64,000 bases of DNA from NCBI RefSeq assembly GCF_035916755.1, contig NZ_JAYWIX010000008.1, forward strand, positions 62,001-126,000, read 5' to 3'. A model generated the notes under the pieces. The model did no database searches. It saw nothing but the letters and a program-made list of their open reading frames with translations, and had not been told where the DNA came from. Made by a program: the position numbers and the translations under genes. This document shows, one piece after another, positions 27,097 through 36,406 of this stretch. How positions within the stretch are numbered: the stretch's first letter is position 1; each line of letters opens with the position of its first letter. Source of the DNA: Rothia sp035916755 (GTDB lineage: Bacteria > Actinomycetota > Actinomycetes > Actinomycetales > Micrococcaceae).

Positions 27097-29715
27097 ATGT
27101 TTGAACGGTTTACCGACCGCGCCCGCCGCGTCATCGTGCTTGCCCAAGAAGAAGCACGCATGCTGAACCACAACTACATCGGCACCGAACACATTCTGCT
27201 CGGTCTGATTCACGAGGGTGAAGGTATTGCGGCTCGTGCTCTTGAGTCGCTCGGTATAAATCTCACTGCTGTGCGCGACCAGGTGCAGGACATCATCGGT
27301 TCCGGCCCCCAGGCTTCCAGTGGCCATATTCCTTTTACCCCGCGCGCCAAGAAGGTGCTTGAGCTCTCCATGCGCGAGGCCATTCAGCTGAACCACGGCT
27401 ACATCGGTACCGAGCACATTCTGCTGGGTATGGTGCGCGCTAACGAGGGTGTGGGCAACCAGATTCTGACCAAGCTGGGCGCTGAGCCCGCTAAGGTCCG
27501 CCAGTCCGTGATGGATCTGATTTCTGGCTACCCCGGTAACAACAATGGTGAGGGCGGCAAGGAGACCGCCGGTGTGGGTGCGGGTAACTCTCGCGAGGGC
27601 ACCCCGGCTGGGTCTGCCATTCTTGACCAGTTCGGACGCAACCTCACGGCTGCGGCGCGCGAGGGCAAGCTTGACCCCGTGATTGGTCGCCATAAGGAGA
27701 TGGAGCGCGTCATGCAGGTGCTCTCTCGCCGTACCAAGAACAACCCCGTGCTGATCGGTGAACCCGGTGTTGGTAAGACCGCTGTAGCTGAGGGCCTGGC
27801 CCAGGCTATTGTTCACGGTGATGTGCCTGAAACTTTGAAGGACAAGCACCTTTACACCCTGGATCTGGGTTCCATGGTGGCCGGTTCCCGCTACCGTGGT
27901 GACTTCGAAGAGCGTATGAAGAAGGTGCTGAAGGAAATCCGCAACCGCGGCGATATCATCCTCTTCATCGATGAGATTCATACCCTGGTCGGTGCAGGTG
28001 CCGCTGAGGGCGCTATCGATGCTGCCTCAATCCTGAAGCCCATGTTGGCCCGTGGCGAGCTGCAGACCATCGGTGCAACTACCCTCGATGAGTACCGCAA
28101 GCACATCGAGAAGGATCCCGCCCTAGAGCGCCGTTTCCAGCCTATCCAGGTCGATGAGCCCAGCCCCGAGCTGGCTGTTGAGATTCTCAAGGGCCTGCGT
28201 GATAAGTACGAAGCCCACCACCGCGTGACCATCTCAGATGAGGCTCTGGAAACCGCCGTTAACCTGGCCCACCGCTACATCTCTGACCGCTTCCTGCCCG
28301 ATAAGGCTGTTGACCTGATTGACGAGGCCGGTGCCCGCCTGCGTATCAAGCGCATGACCGCTCCGCCTGAAATCAAGGTGCTCGAAGAGCGCATCGCCAA
28401 GCTCAAGGGCGAGAAGGAAGAGGCCATTGCTGCTAACGAGTTCGAGAAGGCAGCTGACCTGCGCGATAAGGAGCAGAAGCTGGCTGCTGAGAAGGAAGAG
28501 GCTGAGCAGCAGTGGCGCAACGCCGGCGACGCCTTCGGTGAGGTAACCCCCGAGGTTATCGCCGACGTCCTTGCCTTCTCCACCGGTGTTCCGGTCTACA
28601 AGATTACCGAGGAAGAGTCCGGCCGTCTGCTCAAGATGGAAGAGGAGCTACACAAGCGCGTCATTGGCCAGGAGAACGCTATCAAGGCTCTTTCCCGTTC
28701 AATTCGCCGCACCCGTGCGGGCCTCAAGGACCCCAAGCGCCCCGGTGGCTCCTTCATCTTCGCCGGCCCCACCGGCGTCGGTAAGACCGAGCTGGCTAAG
28801 GCTCTGGCTGAGTTCCTCTTTGGTGATGAGGACGCTCTCATCACCTTGGATATGTCGGAGTATCAGGAGAAGCACACTGTGTCTCGCCTCTTCGGTGCCC
28901 CTCCCGGCTACGTCGGCTACGAAGAGGGTGGCCAGCTGACCGAGAAGGTCCGCCGCAAGCCCTTCTCCGTTGTGCTCTTTGACGAAGTTGAGAAGGCCCA
29001 CGCCGACCTCTTCAACTCCCTGCTACAGATTCTGGAAGACGGCCGTCTGACCGACTCCCAGGGTCGCGTGGTGGACTTTAAGAACACCGTGATCATCATG
29101 ACCACCAACCTGGGCTCCCGCGAAATGGCCCGACGTGTGCCCGTAGGCTTCCAGCAGGTCGGCGACGACCAGGGCTCCTACGAGCGTATGCAGGGCCGGG
29201 TTATGGAGTCCCTCAAGGAGCACTTCCGCCCCGAGTTCCTCAACCGCGTGGACGACATCATCGTCTTCCCCCAGCTCTCCGAGTCTGAGATTCTGCAGAT
29301 TGTTGACCTCTTCGTGGCCCGCCTGGCTAAGCGCCTGGCCGAGCAGGATATGTCAATTGAGCTGACCGATAAGGCTAAGGCTCTTATGGCAGCTAAGGGC
29401 TACGACCCCTCCATGGGTGCCCGCCCGCTGCGCCGCGAGATGCAGCGCAACCTGGAAGACCCGCTCTCTGAGAAGATCCTCTTCGGTGAGATCAAGTCCG
29501 GCGAGAAAATCACCGTGGACGTTGAGGGCGAGGGCGACCTGGCCAAGTTCACCTTCTCATCAGCTCCCCTGGGTGAGCTGGACGCCGAGGCCTTCGACAA
29601 GGCCTTTGGCGAGAACGAGAAGGAACTCCCCGCAATCCCCGAAGCTGAGGTAGCTAACGAGACTGCCGAGCAGCGTTTCGAGGCTGAAGAGGCCCGCGAG
29701 GCCGACGAGCGCTAA
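27097..29715 (+). CDS. clpC: ClpC, ATP-dependent Clp protease ATPase subunit
   Basis: 872 aa. N-domain with two ClpN repeats (residues 1-145), D1 AAA domain with Walker A GEPGVGKT at 221-228, a UVR-type middle region rich in K/E (~residues 420-470), and D2 with GPTGVGKT at 557-564, ending in the conserved GARPLRREMQRNLEDPLS. Unfolds proteins for ClpP and takes part in protein quality control. Start ATG with AAGGAG 7 bases upstream. About 270 bp of noncoding DNA precedes it; ClgR-type control is known in relatives but I could not identify a convincing site. Confidence 0.96.
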   Translation: MFERFTDRARRVIVLAQEEARMLNHNYIGTEHILLGLIHEGEGIAARALESLGINLTAVRDQVQDIIGSGPQASSGHIPFTPRAKKVLELSMREAIQLNHGYIGTEHILLGMVRANEGVGNQILTKLGAEPAKVRQSVMDLISGYPGNNNGEGGKETAGVGAGNSREGTPAGSAILDQFGRNLTAAAREGKLDPVIGRHKEMERVMQVLSRRTKNNPVLIGEPGVGKTAVAEGLAQAIVHGDVPETLKDKHLYTLDLGSMVAGSRYRGDFEERMKKVLKEIRNRGDIILFIDEIHTLVGAGAAEGAIDAASILKPMLARGELQTIGATTLDEYRKHIEKDPALERRFQPIQVDEPSPELAVEILKGLRDKYEAHHRVTISDEALETAVNLAHRYISDRFLPDKAVDLIDEAGARLRIKRMTAPPEIKVLEERIAKLKGEKEEAIAANEFEKAADLRDKEQKLAAEKEEAEQQWRNAGDAFGEVTPEVIADVLAFSTGVPVYKITEEESGRLLKMEEELHKRVIGQENAIKALSRSIRRTRAGLKDPKRPGGSFIFAGPTGVGKTELAKALAEFLFGDEDALITLDMSEYQEKHTVSRLFGAPPGYVGYEEGGQLTEKVRRKPFSVVLFDEVEKAHADLFNSLLQILEDGRLTDSQGRVVDFKNTVIIMTTNLGSREMARRVPVGFQQVGDDQGSYERMQGRVMESLKEHFRPEFLNRVDDIIVFPQLSESEILQIVDLFVARLAKRLAEQDMSIELTDKAKALMAAKGYDPSMGARPLRREMQRNLEDPLSEKILFGEIKSGEKITVDVEGEGDLAKFTFSSAPLGELDAEAFDKAFGENEKELPAIPEAEVANETAEQRFEAEEAREADER

Positions 29716-29732
29716 GCCGCTTCTGCAAGCGC

Positions 29733-29780
29733 AAGCCGCCTGTAGCGTCCTGATACCAAGGACGCCGCAGGCGGCTTTGT
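29733..29780 (+). terminator. Terminator hairpin after clpC
   Basis: Long stem: AAGCCGCCTG (29733-29742) pairs with CAGGCGGCTT (29768-29777), with an inner GCGTCC/GGACGC pairing, then TTGTG. Confidence 0.85.
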
Positions 29781-30130
29781 GCTGCACCGGGTAGTTTTGT
29801 GGTGCGCTGGCTGGTTCTGTGATGCTTTTGTGATGGGCGGTCAAAGATGTAACCAAAGCTTGACCAACCTTTCAGCTTGCGCCCAGCTCTTTAAGGCTTG
29901 CGCTCAAGGCTGGCTTGCCATACTTGAGTCATACGGTTCGACAGAGCCCCTGAAGACTCAAAGCCCCGGTGTGTGGGGCTGCTTTAGGACAAGAAGACTC
30001 TTGTGTGTATGTGTGTGTAATGATGTAAATCAGCTCTCGCGCCGCTTAGCGGACGGGGGCTGATTTATTGTTTAAGGACCTCGTCTCACACAGCTTTGGC
30101 CCTCAGCAGGCCGGGCAGTAGCCTTGAGGA
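29781..30130. other. clpC-argA intergenic region with two further hairpins
   Basis: 350 bp with no supported gene. A short hairpin AGCCCC/GGGGCT lies at 29962-29980. A larger structure lies at 30027-30066, where AAATCAGC pairs with GCTGATTT around an inner CCGC/GCGG, followed by ATTGTTTAAGG. The second could be a terminator or an attenuator 65 bp before argA. Confidence 0.45.
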
Positions 30131-30637
30131 ATGACAGATGTGACCGTCCGCCCCGCCACCGTGCACGATGTGCCCGCTATCCAAGCCTTGGTGCGCCCCC
30201 TGGCCCTTGAAGGAATCCTACTCGATAAAGAAGCCGTGGCCTACTATGAGGCTATCCAGGAGTTCCTTATTGTTGAGGACGCCACCGGGCAGGTCCTCGG
30301 CTGCGGGGCCCTGCACGTGATGTGGCAGAATATTGCTGAAATTAGGACGCTGGCGGCAGCTCCTGCGGCGCGCGGTCGGGGAGTGGGGCACGCCCTGGTG
30401 GCCGCTCTGGTGGAGCGGGCCCGGCGGCTGGGCGTTGCCAGTGTTTTTTGCCTGACCTTTGAGGTGGATTTCTTCAAGCGGCAGGGGTTTAGAGTGATGG
30501 AGAACCAGGATCAGATTGACTCTGAGACCTTTATGGAGCTGCTGCGGTCGCACGATGAGGGTGTGGCTGAGTTTCTTGACCTTGCTCGAGTGAAGCCCAA
30601 TACCCTGGGAAATACCCGGATGATTCTGGAAATCTAG
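30131..30637 (+). CDS. argA: Amino-acid N-acetyltransferase (GNAT), ArgA type
   Basis: 168-aa GNAT protein with the acetyl-CoA loop AAAPAARGRGVGHALV around residues 76-91. The overall sequence (VRPATVHDVPAIQALVRPLA start; ...FEVDFFKRQGF) matches the short stand-alone amino-acid N-acetyltransferases of actinobacteria, which make N-acetylglutamate for arginine synthesis. It is far shorter than the kinase-fused E. coli ArgA. No arginine genes are nearby, so the exact substrate is inferred. Confidence 0.75.
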   Translation: MTDVTVRPATVHDVPAIQALVRPLALEGILLDKEAVAYYEAIQEFLIVEDATGQVLGCGALHVMWQNIAEIRTLAAAPAARGRGVGHALVAALVERARRLGVASVFCLTFEVDFFKRQGFRVMENQDQIDSETFMELLRSHDEGVAEFLDLARVKPNTLGNTRMILEI

Positions 30638-30727
30638 GGGGAGGAGCTGGAGGTTTTCCTTCTACAGGTCTAGAATCCACCCGGCTTTTAAGGTAATCTA
30701 GTTCACAACTTCTGAAAGGTGTGAACC

Positions 30728-31285
30728 ATGAACCGTCAGGATTTACAGGGAACATACCGTCAGAAAAAGCGACCCGGCATCGTTGCCGGCGCCGCACTCG
30801 GCTTGAGCCTCTTGCTAGCCGTTGTGGCCTCGTTTTTCCTGGCGGGAACTTCAACTTTAGGGCGCTCATCCAGCAGTGAGCCTATCGAACATATCACTGT
30901 TACCCGCAAGGCAGCGGTCCCCGGCTATTCCGATGCCCAGTGCTGGCAGGCCTTCACCCGCGTGGCCGAAACAAATATTTTGGGCAAGGAGCTTCTGGCC
31001 CATAAATTCTCCGTTATCTGGTGTGCCAAGGACGGCGGCATCGTCTACCAGCAGGACGCCACCACGGTTGACTACGAGGGCCCTAACATGCGCTCAGACC
31101 CGCCTGCTAACCCCGATTATTCACTGGCCTATGAGTTGGATTCCCTCGAGTCATACCGCACGGTTATTAGCCGCATGGTGAATAACAGTAGCGGTCTGCC
31201 GAGCTACGGTTTCGAACGGTGCGTGGCCTTTACACTCGACGCTGAGGGTACAGCGGAAGGAGAGCTCTCATGCGTCCCCAACTAG
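30728..31285 (+). CDS. Hypothetical membrane-anchored protein
   Basis: 185 aa. A basic N-terminus (YRQKKRPG) is followed by one membrane segment at residues ~19-40, then a probable extracytoplasmic domain with four cysteines spaced as two likely pairs (CW near residue 73, WCAKD, ERCVAF, SCVPN at the end). AAGGTG ribosome-binding site. Overlaps the next gene by 16 bp. Family not recognised. Confidence 0.6.
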   Translation: MNRQDLQGTYRQKKRPGIVAGAALGLSLLLAVVASFFLAGTSTLGRSSSSEPIEHITVTRKAAVPGYSDAQCWQAFTRVAETNILGKELLAHKFSVIWCAKDGGIVYQQDATTVDYEGPNMRSDPPANPDYSLAYELDSLESYRTVISRMVNNSSGLPSYGFERCVAFTLDAEGTAEGELSCVPN

Positions 31286-31599
31286 ACCTTGAGCAGGTAC
31301 CCGGTACGGTTCTGGCTGAGGATGGCCGCCTGGTCTTTCTGCAGACAGCACCTGGCCTCTTTGCGACTTGGGTTTATCCGCTGGCCCTGTTCCTGCTTTT
31401 GCTCGTGAATCAGCCCCTAGCCCTGTGGGTGGTGCTAGCCGCTGGTGTTTATGCCCACGGAGTTCGCTACCCCAGGGTCTATGAGGTCTTTTACCCGGTC
31501 TACTTCTATCTTTCGGTGGTGCTTGTGGCCCTCCTACCCGTGGTGCACCTGGTGCTTACCTTGGCGACCGGGGTGAGCGTAACGGACGGGCGGCCCTAG
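31270..31599 (+). CDS. Small integral membrane protein, paralogue of the next gene
   Basis: 109 aa with about three hydrophobic segments and a strongly conserved loop YAHGVRYPRVYEVFYPVYF. The gene at 31646 encodes a protein with the same pattern (YANGVRYPR...VF), so the two are tandem paralogues. GGAAGGAGAG precedes the start inside the upstream gene. Function unknown. Confidence 0.6.
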   Translation: MRPQLDLEQVPGTVLAEDGRLVFLQTAPGLFATWVYPLALFLLLLVNQPLALWVVLAAGVYAHGVRYPRVYEVFYPVYFYLSVVLVALLPVVHLVLTLATGVSVTDGRP

Positions 31600-31645
31600 C
31601 CCCAGTGAGAAAGCGAGGAGGGCCGTGAAAAGAAGTGAGGCTGAC

Positions 31646-31945
31646 ATGTTAAAGAGAACAGACACCCACTACGACACCACCGGCCGTCAGGTCTACCTTA
31701 ACTACCGACCGGGTTTCTTCGCCCAGCCTTGGTACCCGGTGCTGGTCTTTGTGCTCCTTGCTCCCTCTGCCCAACTTTTGTCCCTTATTCTGCTCATCGC
31801 AGGCACATACGCTAACGGGGTGCGCTACCCCCGCCAGCACGGGGTCTTCAAACGAGGCTACTTCCTCTTCTCCTTCATTGCCGGAGTGGTTATTCCCTTC
31901 GCAGCGATTTTCTGGGGCAGTGCAACGGCCGTAAACTTCGGTTAG
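31646..31945 (+). CDS. Small integral membrane protein, paralogue of the previous gene
   Basis: 99 aa from the ATG at 31646, with GTGAGG 5 bases upstream. A GTG at 31625 is also in frame, but AGGAGGG is then only two bases away. Three hydrophobic segments, with the shared motif AGTYANGVRYPRQHGVF. Overlaps the 3' end of the convergent mutY gene by 4 bp. Confidence 0.6.
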   Translation: MLKRTDTHYDTTGRQVYLNYRPGFFAQPWYPVLVFVLLAPSAQLLSLILLIAGTYANGVRYPRQHGVFKRGYFLFSFIAGVVIPFAAIFWGSATAVNFG

Positions 31946-32907
31946 AGGCTGACCCTACCGCCCTCAACCTGCCGAGCGAGGCCGTCTGCCAGGAGCCCCG
32001 AGAAGCAGCGCTCAACCTGCTCTGGCTGGGGAGTGAGCGCCCGCAGCTTCGCAACAGCAGGAACAAGTCCCTCGGGAACAACAATATCTGCCTGCCCCAC
32101 ACTGGTCAGCAGCTGGGTCGGCACCGGCTCCTGGGCAGCGCGCAGCACGCCCATCATGGCACCCCGCAACTGGCGGTCGGTACCCGCCCAAGCCTGGCCC
32201 TTAGGCACATAGTCGGCCTCGGGGCGTCCTGCCGCAACCCAGGCACAGGAATCCACCACCGGGCAGCGCTCGCAGCTCGGGGCTTTAGCGGTGCAGATGA
32301 GTGCTCCCAGCTCCATGACCGAGACATTCCACAGGCAGGACGCCGCCAGGTCAGTGGGCATGAGCTCGTCGGCTAAGCGGGTTTCGGCAGCTGTAAGCGC
32401 CTTAGCAGGCAGTGCTTTTCCCGAGATAAGGCGGGCATGAACCCGACGGATATTGGTATCAATCACCGTGGCCCTTGCACCAAACGCAAACACAGATATA
32501 GCTGCCGCGGTATATGAGCCCACGCCGGGTAGGGCCAAAAGCTCCTCGTAGCTACTCGGAACCTGGCCAGCGTGCTGCTGAACAATAGCCTGCGCCGCAG
32601 CGTGTAGGCGAAGTGCCCTGCGGGGGTAGCCCAGGCGTCCCCAGGCCCGCACAGCCTCGCCCGAATCTTCAGCCGCCAGATCAGCGGGGGAGGGCCAGCG
32701 CTCTAACCAGGTCTCCCAGACCGGCAAGACCCGCTTAACCGGAGTCTGCTGCAGCATAAATTCGCTGACCATTACCTCCCAGGGAGTATTGCTCCCGGTA
32801 CGCCAGGGCAAATCTCGACGGTGCTCCAAGTACCACCCGTTAATCTCGGTGTGCAGGTTCTCAAGTTCCTGGGGAGTCAGCTGGCTCAGCGGCAAAGTAA
32901 AAGACAC
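31942..32907 (-). CDS. mutY: A/G-specific adenine DNA glycosylase
   Basis: 321 aa. Removes adenine mispaired with 8-oxoguanine. Shows the helix-hairpin-helix region LLALPGVGSYTAAAISVFAFG with the catalytic Asp in TVIDTNIRRVHAR, and the 4Fe-4S ligands C-x6-C-x2-C-x5-C in ICTAKAPSCERCPVVDSC. Slightly shorter than E. coli MutY because the C-terminal NUDT1-like domain is reduced. GTG start. Confidence 0.93.
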   Translation of the reverse strand: MSFTLPLSQLTPQELENLHTEINGWYLEHRRDLPWRTGSNTPWEVMVSEFMLQQTPVKRVLPVWETWLERWPSPADLAAEDSGEAVRAWGRLGYPRRALRLHAAAQAIVQQHAGQVPSSYEELLALPGVGSYTAAAISVFAFGARATVIDTNIRRVHARLISGKALPAKALTAAETRLADELMPTDLAASCLWNVSVMELGALICTAKAPSCERCPVVDSCAWVAAGRPEADYVPKGQAWAGTDRQLRGAMMGVLRAAQEPVPTQLLTSVGQADIVVPEGLVPAVAKLRALTPQPEQVERCFSGLLADGLARQVEGGRVSL

Positions 32908-32993
32908 CCCAACACTCTAAAACACCCGCCTTTACGAGAGCTAATACGGTGCAAAAGTTCCGCAGGTGGCATAGAAAAAGGTACTCTAGATGT

Positions 32994-33776
32994 ATGTCTG
33001 AAAACGTTGATTCACAGGTGGAAGAAGTCTCACCCGAGGTCTACCGCCGCCGCCGCATTGTTGCCGTCCTCATCCTGGTACTCGTCCTGCTCCTCATTAT
33101 CGGCCTCATCAGCTGGTTAGCAGGCCGCGGTAATAGCTCCGATAACGCAACCGCCACCGCAAGCACCTCAACCAGCGCCGAAGCCTTCAGCGACTTTAGC
33201 CAGCGCGCCACCGAATCAGCGACCCCCTCAGAAAGCGCTGAAGCCAGTGAATCAGCCTCAGCCGAAGCCAGTGAATCAGCAACCGCTAGCGAGAGCGCAG
33301 AGGCCACCGAATCAGCCGAGCCTACCGAGTCTGCTGAAGCTACCGAATCAGCTGAACCCACTGCGTCCGCCTCACCCACTGAAGCCGTTGTGGCAGCCTG
33401 CACCGCAGCCGACCTGCAGGTAAGCCTGACCGCCGACCGCACCAGCTACGCAGCGGGCCAGAACCCCGCCCTGGCTGTTACCTACACCAACACCTCGGGT
33501 AACCCCTGCATCGTGACTGGTGGTGCCAATAACGTAGACGTTAATATCACCTCCGGCCCCGCCCAGGTCTACAACTACGCCCAGTGCTACGCCAACCCCG
33601 TAGCCGACGCCGAAGTGGCCGCCGGTGCCACCAACACCACCGCCCTGACCTGGAACCGCTCCCTCAACGTCCTGGGCTGCAATACCGCAGCAACCATCCA
33701 GCCCGGCTACTACTGGGCAACCGCGACCGTCAACGGTGTGGCCTCTCAGCCCGTCCGTATCATCGTCACCGGCTAA
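32994..33776 (+). CDS. Membrane-anchored protein with Ser/Glu/Ala repeat and DUF4232-like domain
   Basis: 260 aa from the ATG at 32994. A basic cytoplasmic tail is followed by one membrane segment (~residues 22-43), a low-complexity repeat of ESAEAS/ESAEPT units (about residues 70-125, DNA 33225-33370), and a C-terminal domain with two cysteine pairs resembling DUF4232 exported domains. The repeat probably spans the wall. It is divergent from mutY. Repeat number may vary between strains. Confidence 0.7.
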   Translation: MSENVDSQVEEVSPEVYRRRRIVAVLILVLVLLLIIGLISWLAGRGNSSDNATATASTSTSAEAFSDFSQRATESATPSESAEASESASAEASESATASESAEATESAEPTESAEATESAEPTASASPTEAVVAACTAADLQVSLTADRTSYAAGQNPALAVTYTNTSGNPCIVTGGANNVDVNITSGPAQVYNYAQCYANPVADAEVAAGATNTTALTWNRSLNVLGCNTAATIQPGYYWATATVNGVASQPVRIIVTG

Positions 33777-33799
33777 GCCCTCCTAGCCCACAGACACCT

Positions 33800-33834
33800 A
33801 CCGCCCCGGCCCGCCCTGCGTGTGCCGGGGCGGT
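33800..33834 (+). terminator. Hairpin, probable terminator
   Basis: 11-bp stem ACCGCCCCGGC / GCCGGGGCGGT with a 13-base loop, after the repeat-protein gene; no good T-run. Confidence 0.6.
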
Positions 33835-33872
33835 GCCGTTAATGGGGCGACGAGTGCACTAAAATTGGTGAA

Positions 33873-34940
33873 GTGCTAACGGTTTATAGTGAATCCCTGC
33901 TGAAAACAATCGCCCAAATCGCCCCCGGTACCGAACTCCGCGAGGGTCTGGAACGAATCTTGCGCGGCCGCACCGGTGCGCTCATTGTGCTGGGCAGCGA
34001 TAAGACCGTAGCGCAGATGTCATCGGGTGGCTTCGCTATTAATACCGAATTCTCTGCCACCCGTGTGCGAGAGCTTGCCAAGATGGACGGCGCGATTGTT
34101 TGCGACAAGGACGCTTCCACCCTGCTTGCAGCCGGGGTGCAGCTGCTGCCCGACCCGTCCATCGACACCAATGAGTCGGGCACCCGCCACCGCACGGCAG
34201 AACGTGTGGCAAAGCAAACCGGCTTCCCCGTTATCGCGGTGAGCGCCTCGATGTCTCTGATTTCGGTCTACACTGAGGGGATCCGCTACACGGTTGAAGA
34301 CACCCAGTCGCTCATGAGCCGCGCCAACCAGGCGATTCGCACCCTCGATAGCTACACCGAACGCCTAGAGCAGGTACTCCATCAGCTGTCCTCCCTCGAA
34401 ATTGAAGCTAACGTAACCCTGCGCGATGTAGCCAGCACCCTGCAACGTATGGAGATGGTCCGTAGAATCACCGTCGAGGCGGGCCACTACGTAGTGGAGT
34501 TGGGCAACGTGGGCCGCCTGGTTGCCCTCCAGCTTGAAGAACTGACCACCCACGACCTGCCCGCTACCTGGGTAGTGTTGCGTGATTACTTGCCCGCAGA
34601 CACCAGCCCCGAAGACCTCCAGGCCGCTGTGGACGCCCTAGCCCAGCTCGACGATAAGGAAATCGTTGACCCCCTGACCATCGCCCGCACCGCAGGGCTG
34701 GGCGAAGAGCTGGACGCCCCCCTGCACCCCCACGGCCACCGCCTGCTGGCCGGTATCAAGTCCATGCCCGGGGCGGTTGCTGACCGCCTGGTCGACCGCT
34801 TTGACGGCCTACAGTCGCTCATGGCCGCCAGCCTCGATGATCTGCGGGCCGTTGAGGGCATCGGTGAACAGCGCGCCCGCGTGATTCGAGAATCCCTCTC
34901 TCGCATGGCCGAAAGTTCGCTCCTTGAGAGATTTATGTAG
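33873..34940 (+). CDS. disA: DNA integrity scanning protein, diadenylate cyclase DisA
   Basis: 355 aa. N-terminal DAC domain with the DGA motif (KMDGAIVCDKD) and RHR motif (GTRHRTAERVAKQTG), a central helical spine, and a C-terminal HhH domain (LRAVEGIGEQRARVI). Makes cyclic di-AMP and scans DNA for branched structures. GTG start. disA-radA adjacency is conserved in many bacteria. Confidence 0.95.
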   Translation: MLTVYSESLLKTIAQIAPGTELREGLERILRGRTGALIVLGSDKTVAQMSSGGFAINTEFSATRVRELAKMDGAIVCDKDASTLLAAGVQLLPDPSIDTNESGTRHRTAERVAKQTGFPVIAVSASMSLISVYTEGIRYTVEDTQSLMSRANQAIRTLDSYTERLEQVLHQLSSLEIEANVTLRDVASTLQRMEMVRRITVEAGHYVVELGNVGRLVALQLEELTTHDLPATWVVLRDYLPADTSPEDLQAAVDALAQLDDKEIVDPLTIARTAGLGEELDAPLHPHGHRLLAGIKSMPGAVADRLVDRFDGLQSLMAASLDDLRAVEGIGEQRARVIRESLSRMAESSLLERFM

Positions 34941-35002
34941 TCTTTGACCTACGGTTTAAGGCCCGTGCTTAAAGTGTCAGCCACCGGCCTTATGCTGGTG
35001 GT

Positions 35003-36406
35003 ATGGCTACCCGTAAAACAACCCGCTCACGTTCCGCTAATGCCTACCGCTGCACCGAATGCGGCTGGACCACCGCTAAATGGGTGGGGCGCTGCGGGGA
35101 ATGCCAGTCCTGGGGCACCGTAGAAGAAACCGTCGGGCCGGTTGCCGCTAAAACTACCGTGGCATCGAGTGTGCAAACGCCAGCCCAGCCCATCGGGCGG
35201 GTTGATTCCACCGTTGCTCAGTACATGAGCACCTGTAACCCGGAGTTCGACCGGGTCTTGGGCGGTGGCCTGGTGCCGGGGGCAGTGATTCTTATGGCCG
35301 GTGAACCGGGCGTCGGTAAGTCCACCCTGCTACTCGATGTAGCCGCTACCTTTGCCCGCGGTGAGTCAACGGGCAAGCCCCACAACGTCCTGTATGTGAC
35401 CGGCGAAGAATCAGCGGCCCAGGTTAAGCTCCGCGCCGACCGCATTGGTGCCCTGGCTGATACCCTCTACCTGACCAGCGAAACCGATCTCGGTACCGCC
35501 CTGGCCCATATCGAACAGGTCAACCCCGACCTGTTGATTGTGGACTCGGTACAGACCCTGGCCTCATCTGAGGTCGAAGGAAGCGCCGGTGGCGTCACCC
35601 AGGTGCGAGAAGTGGCGGCCTCCATCATCGCTGCCGCTAAGCGCCGCAATATGTGCACCCTGCTGGTGGGCCACGTGACCAAGGAGGGCACTATCGCTGG
35701 CCCCCGCCTGCTGGAGCACCTGGTCGATGTGGTCTGCCAGTTCGAAGGCGATAAGCACACCCCTATTCGTATGCTGCGGGCTATCAAGAACCGCTTTGGC
35801 CCCACCGACGAGGTGGGCTGTTTCGATATGCACGAGGACGGCATCGCCCCCGTCACCGACCCCTCGGGCCTCTTTGTCTCCCGCACCCCGCACCCGGTCT
35901 CGGGCACCTGCGTAACCGTCACCATGGAGGGCCGCCGCCCCCTCCTCGCCGAGGTTCAGGCCCTGCTCGACACCAGCGCCACCCCGCAGCCCCGAAGAAC
36001 CACCAGCGGCCTCGACAGCTCCCGTATCTCTATGCTTTTAGCTGTGCTCCAGAAGCGGGCCGGGTTTAATGTGGGCAAGCTGGACTGTTATATCTCAACC
36101 GTGGGCGGGGCTAAAATTTCTGAGCCGTCCGCCGACCTGGCCTGCGTCATCGCACTGGCCTCCGCCGCCCAAGATAAGCCCCTGCCCCGCAAGCTGGCGG
36201 TCTTTGGCGAAGTCGGGCTAGCAGGTGAGGTGCGCGCCGTTCCCGGTATCCGCCAGCGGATCGCAGAGGTGGGGCGACTGGGCTTTACCCACGTGATTGT
36301 GCCTGCTTCACCTGCCGGTGTGGGTGATGTACCCGCCGGGGTGTCGGTACGCGAGGTCGCCTCACTGGGGGAGGCCCTGGCCCTGCTCTTCCCCGGTCAG
36401 GGCTAG
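35003..36406 (+). CDS. radA: DNA repair protein RadA
   Basis: 467 aa. N-terminal zinc finger C-x2-C...C-x2-C (CTECGWTTAKWVGRCGEC), RecA-like core with Walker A GEPGVGKS, the RadA-specific KNRFG motif (IKNRFGPTDEVG), and a C-terminal Lon-protease-like domain. Helicase that aids recombinational branch migration. Follows disA by 62 bp. Its end overlaps the convergent FUSC gene by 4 bp. Confidence 0.95.
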   Translation: MATRKTTRSRSANAYRCTECGWTTAKWVGRCGECQSWGTVEETVGPVAAKTTVASSVQTPAQPIGRVDSTVAQYMSTCNPEFDRVLGGGLVPGAVILMAGEPGVGKSTLLLDVAATFARGESTGKPHNVLYVTGEESAAQVKLRADRIGALADTLYLTSETDLGTALAHIEQVNPDLLIVDSVQTLASSEVEGSAGGVTQVREVAASIIAAAKRRNMCTLLVGHVTKEGTIAGPRLLEHLVDVVCQFEGDKHTPIRMLRAIKNRFGPTDEVGCFDMHEDGIAPVTDPSGLFVSRTPHPVSGTCVTVTMEGRRPLLAEVQALLDTSATPQPRRTTSGLDSSRISMLLAVLQKRAGFNVGKLDCYISTVGGAKISEPSADLACVIALASAAQDKPLPRKLAVFGEVGLAGEVRAVPGIRQRIAEVGRLGFTHVIVPASPAGVGDVPAGVSVREVASLGEALALLFPGQG

